Origin: Anaerolineaceae bacterium UBA6105
GTDB taxonomy: Bacteria; Chloroflexota; Anaerolineae; Anaerolineales; Anaerolineaceae
Assembly: GCA_002423495.1 (NCBI GenBank)
Contig: DIWN01000098.1
Span: 72,830 to 85,603, forward strand
DNA length: 12,774 nt
Reading direction: 5' to 3'
Shown here in pieces: positions 6,885 through 12,774 of this stretch. The first letter of the stretch is position 1, and each line of letters starts with the position of its first letter. The translations under genes and the position numbers were made by a program. The notes beneath the pieces were generated by a model. The model ran no database searches. It was given only the letters and a program-made list of their open reading frames with translations, and was not told the origin of the DNA.

Positions 6885-7745
6885 TTACTTTTTAATAATA
6901 ATCAGCGGATACTGACCTTTTTCGCCGAAGTAATGTGGGAACCACTCCTCAAGCCAATAAAGCATTTTTAACCACAGGCGCCCGCCCCATTCGGGTTGTA
7001 TCACTGACCTTAAGAATTTTACCGACACACTGCGCCAAACGCGAATCTCGTAGGGAAGTTGGTCTTTCATGACGCTGTGGAACCATTTCGCGCTGGTTTT
7101 GAGCACAAAAGTCCCGGCAGGAATTTTCGCAGCTTCGCCATTTTGACCGTTGGTCTGCACATCAGGCGGCATTTTGGGGGCTTCTTTACCCGTCCAGCGG
7201 CGCAGGCGATTGGCAACGCGCATGAAGAGATTCATCACCTTAGCCAAAGGCACTTCCGCCCAGCCATCCACGGTCACCATGCTGCGACCGGGCTTGAGCA
7301 CGCGATGCAGATCTTTGTAGACCCCAACCTTTTCTTCAATCGGCACGTGGTGAACGGTGTGCAGTGAGACGATGCCGTCGAAGGTGTCGCCCTTGAAGGG
7401 GAGGTTGGCGATATCGGCATTCACGTAGATACCCTTTTCGCCCAGGCGTTTGCGGGCTTCCTGCAGGGCGACTACTGAAAGGTCCATGCAGACGCGATAA
7501 CGATAGTCCTCGGAATAGGTCAGATACTCGTCGTATTGCACCGGACCCGAGCCGGCGTCCAGCAGGAAGTCTCCTGATGGGGCGAGATGACGCTTGACAC
7601 GCATGTGGCAGCGGTGAATGTATTCGGCTGAAACCGGTCGCAGATCTTCGTAGCGGGCGTTTTGATAGACGCCTTCCCCTTCCAGCTGCCAGCCGATCTG
7701 GTCATAGAACTGACCAATTTCTTTTTTGACGGAATTCGGACTCAT
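6885..7745 (-). CDS. Class I SAM-dependent methyltransferase
   Basis: This 286-residue protein has a Rossmann-type methyltransferase core. Motif I is LLDAGSGPVQY (61-71), the acidic residue that ends the second strand is D88 in MDLS, and ADIANLPF (110-117) is motif II-like. IVSLHTVHHV (125-134) and HRVLKPGRSMVTVD (147-160) complete the Methyltransf_11-like pattern. The C-terminal third (about 185-286) is rich in Trp, aromatic and basic residues and probably shapes the acceptor site. A GAGGAG-like ribosome site precedes the ATG at 7745. The gene overlaps the capsule-like gene by ATGA, and a 27-nt gap separates it from pseB, the widest gap in the window. Its place in a glycan operon suggests O-methylation of a sugar, perhaps at the chain end. 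The substrate cannot be read from the sequence. Confidence 0.85.
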   Translation of the reverse strand: MSPNSVKKEIGQFYDQIGWQLEGEGVYQNARYEDLRPVSAEYIHRCHMRVKRHLAPSGDFLLDAGSGPVQYDEYLTYSEDYRYRVCMDLSVVALQEARKRLGEKGIYVNADIANLPFKGDTFDGIVSLHTVHHVPIEEKVGVYKDLHRVLKPGRSMVTVDGWAEVPLAKVMNLFMRVANRLRRWTGKEAPKMPPDVQTNGQNGEAAKIPAGTFVLKTSAKWFHSVMKDQLPYEIRVWRSVSVKFLRSVIQPEWGGRLWLKMLYWLEEWFPHYFGEKGQYPLIIIKK

Positions 7746-9406
7746 TGGGGAGTCTCCTCTTTTTGTGTAAGTGAAGGCAATCTTGCCAGTCCGCGGGCTG
7801 CCCAGTCCAGCGGTTCGCCCAGCAGATAGCCAAAGGTCTGAGCATAACGCTGCTGACCTTCGGGCGAAAGCACAAATTGCATCGGGCGGGCTTCAAAGTC
7901 CTCGTGCAGCCACTGCAAATGCCATGGGAAAGGCAATGAGAACTCAAAGAAGAACAGATAAGCATAAAGCCAGGCTTGCTCCACCTGTTTCTGGCTCAGA
8001 CGCATGCTGGTGGGGTCAGCCACGAGCTTGGAGAGCATGCTCTCATAGTCCTGCCAGCTGGTCGGATCCAGCGTGAAGCCTTTTTCGGCGTAGTGGGTCT
8101 TGCCGGTGACCACCACTGGCAGCCCGGTCATTGCCATTTCCAAGCCGACGGTTGTGGTGTAGACGATACCAAAGTCGGTTGCCTCCACCAGGTCGTAGGT
8201 GTTGGTTTCATCCCCTGGGCGCACCAGGTGTATGTGTTCCGGCAGCTTGGGGAAGTTCTGTTCAATCACATCTACCATCGAGGTGCCGTGGGCCCAGCGT
8301 TCGCCGGGATGCACGCGAATCACCAGCTGGGCTTCGGGGTGATCCAGAAACCAGCGGATGGTGCCGACGATCATTTCAGCCATGGTGCCCGAGATGCGCT
8401 GGCGTCCGAGCGTGAGGCTGTCGCCGAGCACGTTGGTAGCCAACAGCGCCACAGGGCGCTCATCCAGCCCCAGGGCCTGGCGCACTTCAGAGCCACCGCG
8501 GGCGGGATTTTGTTGCCACTGACGGGCGAAGTCCCCCCATAGTTTTGCGTTTTTACGCGCAAAAGCAAGTTCTCCCACCGCTTTTCGCGCGGCTTCGGGC
8601 AGCGGCTGCCCGCCCAAGCCCTGCCAGAGCTCATCGGTGTGGTGGCTCATGATCTCGTCATCCTGCGCCAGCCAGATGCGTTCGCGCTGGTCGGCAAATT
8701 CAAAGGTAACTGTCCGGATGTGGAGCATGCGGGCGATCTGGTAAGCCACGCCCATCTCAAGGATCGTGCCGTTAGGAATGATCAACACATCCGGTTGGGA
8801 GGATGCCAGCCAGTCGTAGAGCGCCATGGCTGCCTGGGTATTTCGCTTCAGGCGCAGCTTGTAGAGCTTGCTATGCGTGTCGGTTTCTTCCACCTGCAAG
8901 GTGTACTGCGTGTCGTAGTCTGAGACCTGCCGAATGATCTCCTTTAACTCTGGAGGATAGTCTGACAATTTCACTTTTTCATCTGAATTGTTGAGATAGG
9001 AGGGGAAATCCATCAGAGGCACAATGCCCATCACATCGCCAGCGGGTAAAAGCAGATGCTGGCTGTAAAGATGCTGCATGCGCAGATCAAAATCGGAGAT
9101 GGGTTTATCCCACTCGGCATAGGGCAAATAAGCCAGTTCCACCTGGTGTCCCTGCCCGGTGAGCGCCAGCGCCACCAGTCCAGCCTGCTCGATCCAGTAA
9201 TGCAGCGTAGCAAAAATGCAGACCCTTTCCGGCGGGTCGGCCTTAAGCCCAAATTGTTTTACCTCTGCCACGGCTTGCGGCAGCACTTCCTGCAGCCCGG
9301 CGAGCTGGTAATGGGCGTTCCAGGGCTTTTTGGAGCCCTCGAAGATATAGTATGCTTCCGCGGCAAACGGCAGTTTTCCGAGCAGATTTTTCAGGAGTTT
9401 TTTCAT
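7742..9406 (-). CDS. Capsule polysaccharide synthesis-like protein (KpsS/KpsC-type GT-B glycosyltransferase, probable)
   Basis: This is a 554-residue cytoplasmic protein without a signal peptide or clear membrane segments. The C-terminal half has a GT-B-like donor domain: LVIRVHPGE at about 361-369, then VRPGDETNTYDLVEATDFGI (395-414), then TTTVGLEMAMTGLPVVVTG (417-435) and HYAEKGFT (438-445). This succession is what I know from the capsule-synthesis family that includes the Kdo transferases KpsS and KpsC. The N-terminal half has Rossmann-like strands, for example ERVCIFATLHYWIEQAG (60-76) and PDVLIIPNGTILEMG (205-219), but no motif I can name. It lies between the ABC ATPase and a methyltransferase, overlapping them by 1 and 4 bp. 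Because that family handles ulosonic-acid donors, transfer of the locally made nonulosonate is plausible but unproven. A role in chain initiation or as a linker transferase is an alternative. Confidence 0.75.
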   Translation of the reverse strand: MKKLLKNLLGKLPFAAEAYYIFEGSKKPWNAHYQLAGLQEVLPQAVAEVKQFGLKADPPERVCIFATLHYWIEQAGLVALALTGQGHQVELAYLPYAEWDKPISDFDLRMQHLYSQHLLLPAGDVMGIVPLMDFPSYLNNSDEKVKLSDYPPELKEIIRQVSDYDTQYTLQVEETDTHSKLYKLRLKRNTQAAMALYDWLASSQPDVLIIPNGTILEMGVAYQIARMLHIRTVTFEFADQRERIWLAQDDEIMSHHTDELWQGLGGQPLPEAARKAVGELAFARKNAKLWGDFARQWQQNPARGGSEVRQALGLDERPVALLATNVLGDSLTLGRQRISGTMAEMIVGTIRWFLDHPEAQLVIRVHPGERWAHGTSMVDVIEQNFPKLPEHIHLVRPGDETNTYDLVEATDFGIVYTTTVGLEMAMTGLPVVVTGKTHYAEKGFTLDPTSWQDYESMLSKLVADPTSMRLSQKQVEQAWLYAYLFFFEFSLPFPWHLQWLHEDFEARPMQFVLSPEGQQRYAQTFGYLLGEPLDWAARGLARLPSLTQKEETPQ

Positions 9407-10695
9407 TAAGCGCTGCCTCTCTGCTCAATTTCCCATCCAAGCACGGGGCGAACAGGACCCGGGCGGGGTTCAGGCCAGTGGGTGCCCGGGGCACCGGAGG
9501 CGTCCACGGAGAACGACAGCGCCTGGTCATCCTGAAAGTAACGCCGGATGCCGTAGGAGCTGGCATTAACCCCCAGCAAAAAGCGCCCTTCGTTGAGCGT
9601 GTCGGGTGGGATCGTGCAACGGCTGGTGTAGACGCCTTTTGGACGGGCTGTGTATTCTTTGAAGAGTTCTTCTGAATCGATATCAAAGCTGGTAAAGACG
9701 GGTTCACCACGGGTGGTAAAGAGATAATACCCGACCCGCAAACCAGTGACATCCTCAGTGAGTTCATAATCGATTTCAATGCGAATCGGCTCAACACTGC
9801 GCACTGAGTCCGAGACCTGGCCGGCCTTGTCCAAAATGCGGATTGCCAGCGGTCGGAAAGGCGCGCTGGAAACAGGCACCTCGTCCTCCTCCCAGAAGCG
9901 TTCGCCCAGTTTGGAAAGACCCCGGTTGAGGTAAAAATCGACCGCCTCCGCTGAGGGCGCGCGCAGCAACACTTTGCCCTTGTCGAGCACGATCGAATCC
10001 TGGGTGAGGCGCTGGATGGCGGACATATTGTGGCTGACGAATAAGACCGTGCGCCCGGAATCGGCAACATCGCCCATCTTCCCCAGGCACTTGCGCTGGA
10101 AGTCCGCATCGCCGACCGCCAGCACTTCATCCACCACCAGGATTTCAGGCTCCAGGTGGGCTGCCACGGCGAAAGCCAGGCGCAGGTACATGCCCGAGGA
10201 GTAGCGCTTCACGGGCGTGTCGATAAACTTTTCAACTTCCGAAAAAGCCACGATTTCATCGAAACGGGCTTCGATTTCTTTCTTGTGCATGCCGAGAATG
10301 GCACCGTTAAGGAAGATGTTCTCGCGCCCGGTCAATTCCGGGTGAAAGCCCGTGCCCACCTCAAGCAGCGAGCCAACGCGACCGCGCAGCTCACCATAGC
10401 CTTCAGTTGGATCAGTCACGCGAGAGAGCACTTTGAGCAAGGTACTCTTGCCGGCGCCGTTGCGCCCGATGATGCCCAGGGCTTGCCCGCGTTTGACCTC
10501 GAAGTTGACGTCCCGCAGAGCCCAGATGTGATCGGTGTCATTGGATTGGTTTCGTTTGCCGCGCAGGGTGCTGCTGATGCGCGCCGCCTGGGCGGTGATC
10601 AGATCGCGCAGGGTGTCAGTGCGCTGCTGGGCAGCGCCGATCTTATAGCGCTTGCCAATACCACGAACTAAAATGGATAAATCGCTGTCCATCAT
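9406..10695 (-). CDS. wzt: Polysaccharide ABC transporter ATPase with C-terminal sugar-binding domain (Wzt type)
   Basis: This protein of about 429 residues has an N-terminal ABC ATPase (to about 260) and a C-terminal extension of about 160 residues. Walker A is GRNGAGKST (77-85), the signature is RYSSGM (164-169), Walker B is ILVVDE (185-190), and the switch histidine is H222 in VSHN. GTGFHPELTGRENIFLNG (114-131) is diagnostic of the Wzt/TagH subgroup. The extension is mostly beta-strand-like and matches the position and size of the Wzt C-terminal domain, which in characterised systems binds the modified end of the exported chain. The start is the ATG at 10695, coupled to the permease stop; a second ATG follows immediately at 10692. 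An open frame continues upstream to 10998 but lies within the permease gene and is not coding. The stop overlaps the next start (TAATG). Confidence 0.93.
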   Translation of the reverse strand: MMDSDLSILVRGIGKRYKIGAAQQRTDTLRDLITAQAARISSTLRGKRNQSNDTDHIWALRDVNFEVKRGQALGIIGRNGAGKSTLLKVLSRVTDPTEGYGELRGRVGSLLEVGTGFHPELTGRENIFLNGAILGMHKKEIEARFDEIVAFSEVEKFIDTPVKRYSSGMYLRLAFAVAAHLEPEILVVDEVLAVGDADFQRKCLGKMGDVADSGRTVLFVSHNMSAIQRLTQDSIVLDKGKVLLRAPSAEAVDFYLNRGLSKLGERFWEEDEVPVSSAPFRPLAIRILDKAGQVSDSVRSVEPIRIEIDYELTEDVTGLRVGYYLFTTRGEPVFTSFDIDSEELFKEYTARPKGVYTSRCTIPPDTLNEGRFLLGVNASSYGIRRYFQDDQALSFSVDASGAPGTHWPEPRPGPVRPVLGWEIEQRGSA

Positions 10696-11540
10696 CACAC
10701 CACATCCGCAAAAGTTTTTTCCATACGCCGGAAAAAGAACAAACCTGAAACGAGCAAAAGCAATACTGCCAGGCTTGAAATCAACAAGGTCACGTCCGGC
10801 GGAGAGCCGCCAAATAAGGACCACCTGAAACCCTGCACCACTCCCACCATGGGGTTTAGACTGTAGATATACCTGAATGTACCTTCGGGGATGGTGGTGA
10901 TGGGGTAGACGATCGGCGTGGCGTACATCCAGATTTGGATCAAAAAGGGCACCATCTGCTGCACATCGCGATATTGCACGTTGAGCGCCGAAAGCCACAA
11001 TCCAACTGCCATAGCTGCCAGAACGCTAAGCAGGGTCAGCGGAATGACCCACAGCACGTTCCAGGTGAGGGGAATCTTATAGATTGCCATGGTGATGAAG
11101 AGCAAAACCAGCGAAATGGCAAAGTCCACCAAGGCGGCCAGCACCGAACTGAGCGGGATGATCACGCGCGGAAAGTAAACTTTTGTGAGCAGGTTGGCAT
11201 TGCCCACCAGGCTGATGCTGCTTTTCTGCAGCGAAAGCTGGAAGAGATGCCAGGGCAGTAAGGCCGAAAGCGCAAACACAGGGTAGGGCAAACCGTCCGA
11301 CTCAACCTTGAGCAGGATGCCGAATACGACCGTCATGATGGCGGTGGTGAGCACGGGCTGCAGCACCGACCAGGCAATGCCGAGTACAGCCTGCTTGTAG
11401 CGCACTTTAATATCGCGCCAGGTTAAAAAGTAGATCAGCTCGCGGTAGTGCCAGAGCTCTTTCAGGTCGATCCCCAGCCAGCCTTTGGCAGGCTTGAGGG
11501 TTACCACCTGGGCGGCAGCGTTCAGATTAGCCTCTGCCAT
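10695..11540 (-). CDS. wzm: Polysaccharide ABC transporter permease (Wzm/ABC-2 type)
   Basis: This 281-residue inner-membrane permease belongs to the ABC-2 family that exports lipid-linked O-antigen, capsule or teichoic-acid-like chains. After a cytoplasmic N-terminal segment comes the family motif WRDIKVRYKQ (41-50), then LGIAWSVLQP. Membrane segments fall at roughly 58-78, 88-104, 128-154, 161-185, 196-217 and 251-270. LSALNVQYRDV (184-194) and SLNPMVGVVQGFRW (227-240) are also typical of Wzm/TagG proteins. I placed the start at the ATG at 11540, preceded by GAGAG, because it gives the usual family length. In-frame ATGs at 11558 and 11624 would lengthen the N-terminus and reach further into the fucose synthase gene. 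The stop codon shares a base with the ATPase start (TGATG), so the transporter pair is translationally coupled. Confidence 0.93.
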   Translation of the reverse strand: MAEANLNAAAQVVTLKPAKGWLGIDLKELWHYRELIYFLTWRDIKVRYKQAVLGIAWSVLQPVLTTAIMTVVFGILLKVESDGLPYPVFALSALLPWHLFQLSLQKSSISLVGNANLLTKVYFPRVIIPLSSVLAALVDFAISLVLLFITMAIYKIPLTWNVLWVIPLTLLSVLAAMAVGLWLSALNVQYRDVQQMVPFLIQIWMYATPIVYPITTIPEGTFRYIYSLNPMVGVVQGFRWSLFGGSPPDVTLLISSLAVLLLLVSGLFFFRRMEKTFADVV

Positions 11541-12486
11541 GCGCTCTCTCGTTGGCATACCAGGCAATCGTGCGCTTGAGACCTTCTTCGAAGTCGGTTT
11601 TGGCTTCAAAGCCGAAAGCCTCACGGGCGCGGGTGGTATCCAGTTTGCGGCGGGGCTGACCGTTGGGTTTGGAAGTATCCCAGCGGATCGTGCCGTTGAA
11701 ACCGGTCAGACGCGCGATGGTTTCGGTCAGGTCTTTAATCGAGATCTCAAAACTTGAGCCGATGTTGACCGGTTCGGAGCTGTTGTATTTTTTGGTAGCC
11801 AGAGTTATACCCTCTGCTGCGTCTTCCACGTAGATGAATTCCCGGGTGGGACTGCCATCGCCCCAGGCAACGATCTCGTTCGCGCCCTGTTCTTTGGCTT
11901 CAAGGTACTTGCGGATCAGAGCCGGGATAACGTGCGAAGTGGCAGGATTGAAGTTGTCGCCCGGACCGTATAGGTTAACCGGCAGCAGGAAGATCGAGTT
12001 GTAGCCGTACTGCTCACGATAAGCCTGCGACTGCACCAGGAGCATCTTTTTTGCCAGCCCGTAAGGGGCGTTGGTTTCTTCGGGATAGCCATTCCAGAGG
12101 TCTTCCTCTTTAAAAGGAATGGGGGTGTATTTGGGATAGGCGCAAATAGTTCCAATCGCCACGAACTTTTCAACGCCTTTGAGCCAGGCTTGGTGGATGA
12201 GCTGCACGCCCATCATCAGGTTGTCGTAGAAGAATTCGCCGGGCTTCTCGCGGTTAGCGCCTATGCCGCCGACTTTGGCTGCCAGGTGGATGATGATATC
12301 CGGTTTGGCATTGTCGATCATGCGGATGATATCGGCTTCGCGTACAAAGTCGTATTCGGGATATTGCGGCACGAAGATCTCGCGCGCGCCGTGCTCCTTG
12401 AGCCTGCGGATGAGGTGCGTGCCTAAAAATCCGGCTCCGCCGGTAACACAAATACGTTTAGTGGCAAGGTCAAGAGCCTTATCCAT
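11527..12486 (-). CDS. fcl: GDP-L-fucose synthase-like NAD(P)-dependent epimerase/reductase
   Basis: This 319-residue protein belongs to the extended short-chain dehydrogenase family. It most resembles the enzyme that epimerises and reduces GDP-4-keto-6-deoxy-mannose to GDP-L-fucose in the cytoplasm. The nucleotide-binding loop GGAGFLG is at residues 16-22, and HLAAKVGGIGAN at about 67-78 is typical of the family. The catalytic pair is Y142 and K146 (PYGLAKK), and H185 in SHVIPALIRK matches the conserved histidine. The family normally has a Ser in GSSC, but here the sequence is GTIC (T113-C115), a conservative Ser-to-Thr change. The C-terminal NGQPRRKLD (about 275-283) is also characteristic. 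Length is normal for the family. No GDP-mannose dehydratase (gmd) gene is in the window, so its substrate supply must lie elsewhere. The 3' end overlaps the ABC permease by 14 bp. The exact product sugar is inferred from homology. Confidence 0.85.
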   Translation of the reverse strand: MDKALDLATKRICVTGGAGFLGTHLIRRLKEHGAREIFVPQYPEYDFVREADIIRMIDNAKPDIIIHLAAKVGGIGANREKPGEFFYDNLMMGVQLIHQAWLKGVEKFVAIGTICAYPKYTPIPFKEEDLWNGYPEETNAPYGLAKKMLLVQSQAYREQYGYNSIFLLPVNLYGPGDNFNPATSHVIPALIRKYLEAKEQGANEIVAWGDGSPTREFIYVEDAAEGITLATKKYNSSEPVNIGSSFEISIKDLTETIARLTGFNGTIRWDTSKPNGQPRRKLDTTRAREAFGFEAKTDFEEGLKRTIAWYANERAHGRG

Positions 12487-12774
12487 GTTCGCCTCCAGAG
12501 TAGATTGGATATGAAGATGTGGAATCAGGCACATCTTCAGGTAATATCAGTGCACGTTTAAGGCCCTCAATACTGATTTTAGGCGCATTTATTGACTGGG
12601 TCAACGCAACACCATGTTCAAGGCAGGTAAGGCCAATTACCTCAGCAATTTCGCCTACACCGAGGATGTGAACCTCGTTATAGCCGGCAGCTTTGAGCTG
12701 TTCAAGGCAGCGGTTGCTGCGCTCGCGTACCCGGCGGTAAAGGTCAAAGGAAGTCTTGATGTAGTCGACGGTCA
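12479..12774 (-). CDS. C-terminal fragment of an unrecognised protein, possibly an operon-linked regulator with a Rossmann-like segment (5' end outside window)
   Basis: An open frame runs in from the right edge of the window and gives 97 residues before a TAA at 12481-12479. The stop lies just inside the next gene, so the two overlap by 8 bp, as expected of a real operon member. The visible part has a charged helix (about residues 1-28) and then a strand-loop-helix with the motif HILGVGEIAEV (about residues 36-46). A hydrophobic strand follows, and then a polar, Ser/Pro-rich tail. The glycine-rich turn after a hydrophobic strand looks like the first beta-alpha-beta of a Rossmann-like fold. 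From memory, regulators that precede exopolysaccharide operons can pair an N-terminal winged helix with such a segment. The N-terminus is not visible, so the regulator idea is inference. The coding call is sound and the function is open. Confidence 0.6.
   Translation of the reverse strand, partial: TVDYIKTSFDLYRRVRERSNRCLEQLKAAGYNEVHILGVGEIAEVIGLTCLEHGVALTQSINAPKISIEGLKRALILPEDVPDSTSSYPIYSGGEHG
12492..12496 (-). promoter_or_regulatory. Shine-Dalgarno of the GDP-fucose synthase-like gene
   Basis: GGAGG lies five bases upstream of the ATG at 12486. It selects this start over an in-frame ATG at 12534, which would add 16 residues ahead of the nucleotide-binding strand. The site lies inside the 3' end of the preceding gene. 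Confidence 0.75.

Noticed and set aside
9243..10130. Second minus-strand open frame of 295 codons
   Set aside because: It overlaps the ABC ATPase and capsule-like genes in another frame, and both of those carry clear motifs. Its translation is Arg/Ser/Pro-rich and low-complexity.
10696..10998. Upstream extension of the ABC ATPase frame by about 100 codons
   Set aside because: It lies inside the permease gene and encodes no recognisable domain. The ATG coupled to the permease stop gives the family's usual start.
1..12774. Search for CRISPR arrays, tRNAs, rRNAs, insertion sequences and phage genes
   Set aside because: I saw no repeated units, transposase-like frames or structured RNA motifs. 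Coding genes fill the whole window.

Overview
The window is a slice of a surface-polysaccharide biosynthesis and export operon. All fourteen genes I can support lie on the minus strand, so transcription runs from the high coordinates to the low ones. The operon enters from the right edge with the 3' end of one gene and leaves at the left edge inside a glycosyltransferase gene. Most junctions are overlaps (TGATG, TAATG, ATGA or 8-14 bp). The largest gap is 27 nt, so no promoter, terminator or RNA gene has room between genes.

Layout in transcription order: C-terminal fragment of an unrecognised protein, possibly an operon-linked regulator (12479-12774); GDP-L-fucose synthase-like reductase (11527-12486); Wzm-type ABC permease (10695-11540); Wzt-type ABC ATPase with a C-terminal sugar-binding domain (9406-10695); capsule-synthesis GT-B-like protein (7742-9406); class I methyltransferase (6885-7745); PseB-type UDP-GlcNAc 4,6-dehydratase (5844-6857); RmlD-like reductase (4924-5844); NeuB/PseI/SpsE-type nonulosonate synthase (3848-4912); GT4 glycosyltransferase (2726-3841); small lipoprotein of unknown role (2082-2729); SpsF-type cytidylyltransferase (1251-2072); zinc-ribbon methyltransferase (362-1264); GT-A-like glycosyltransferase, truncated by the window edge (1-362).

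How the genes fit together: one set makes activated sugars (a fucose-type 6-deoxyhexose and a CMP-nonulosonate), glycosyltransferases and methyltransferases assemble and decorate a chain, and a Wzm/Wzt ABC transporter exports it. The C-terminal domain on the ATPase suggests that the transporter reads a chain-end modification, and two methyltransferases are present that could supply one. The nonulosonate route is the most interesting part. PseB, a NeuB-type synthase and a cytidylyltransferase are present, but no aminotransferase, N-acetyltransferase or UDP-sugar hydrolase is visible. An RmlD-like reductase sits directly behind pseB instead.

Organism: the sequence alone does not fix it. The moderately GC-rich coding style and the lipoprotein with a Cys followed by a Pro/Thr-rich linker are reminiscent of Chloroflexota (Anaerolineae). 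That is an impression from memory, not a computed assignment. No mobile elements, CRISPR arrays, tRNAs or rRNAs were seen.
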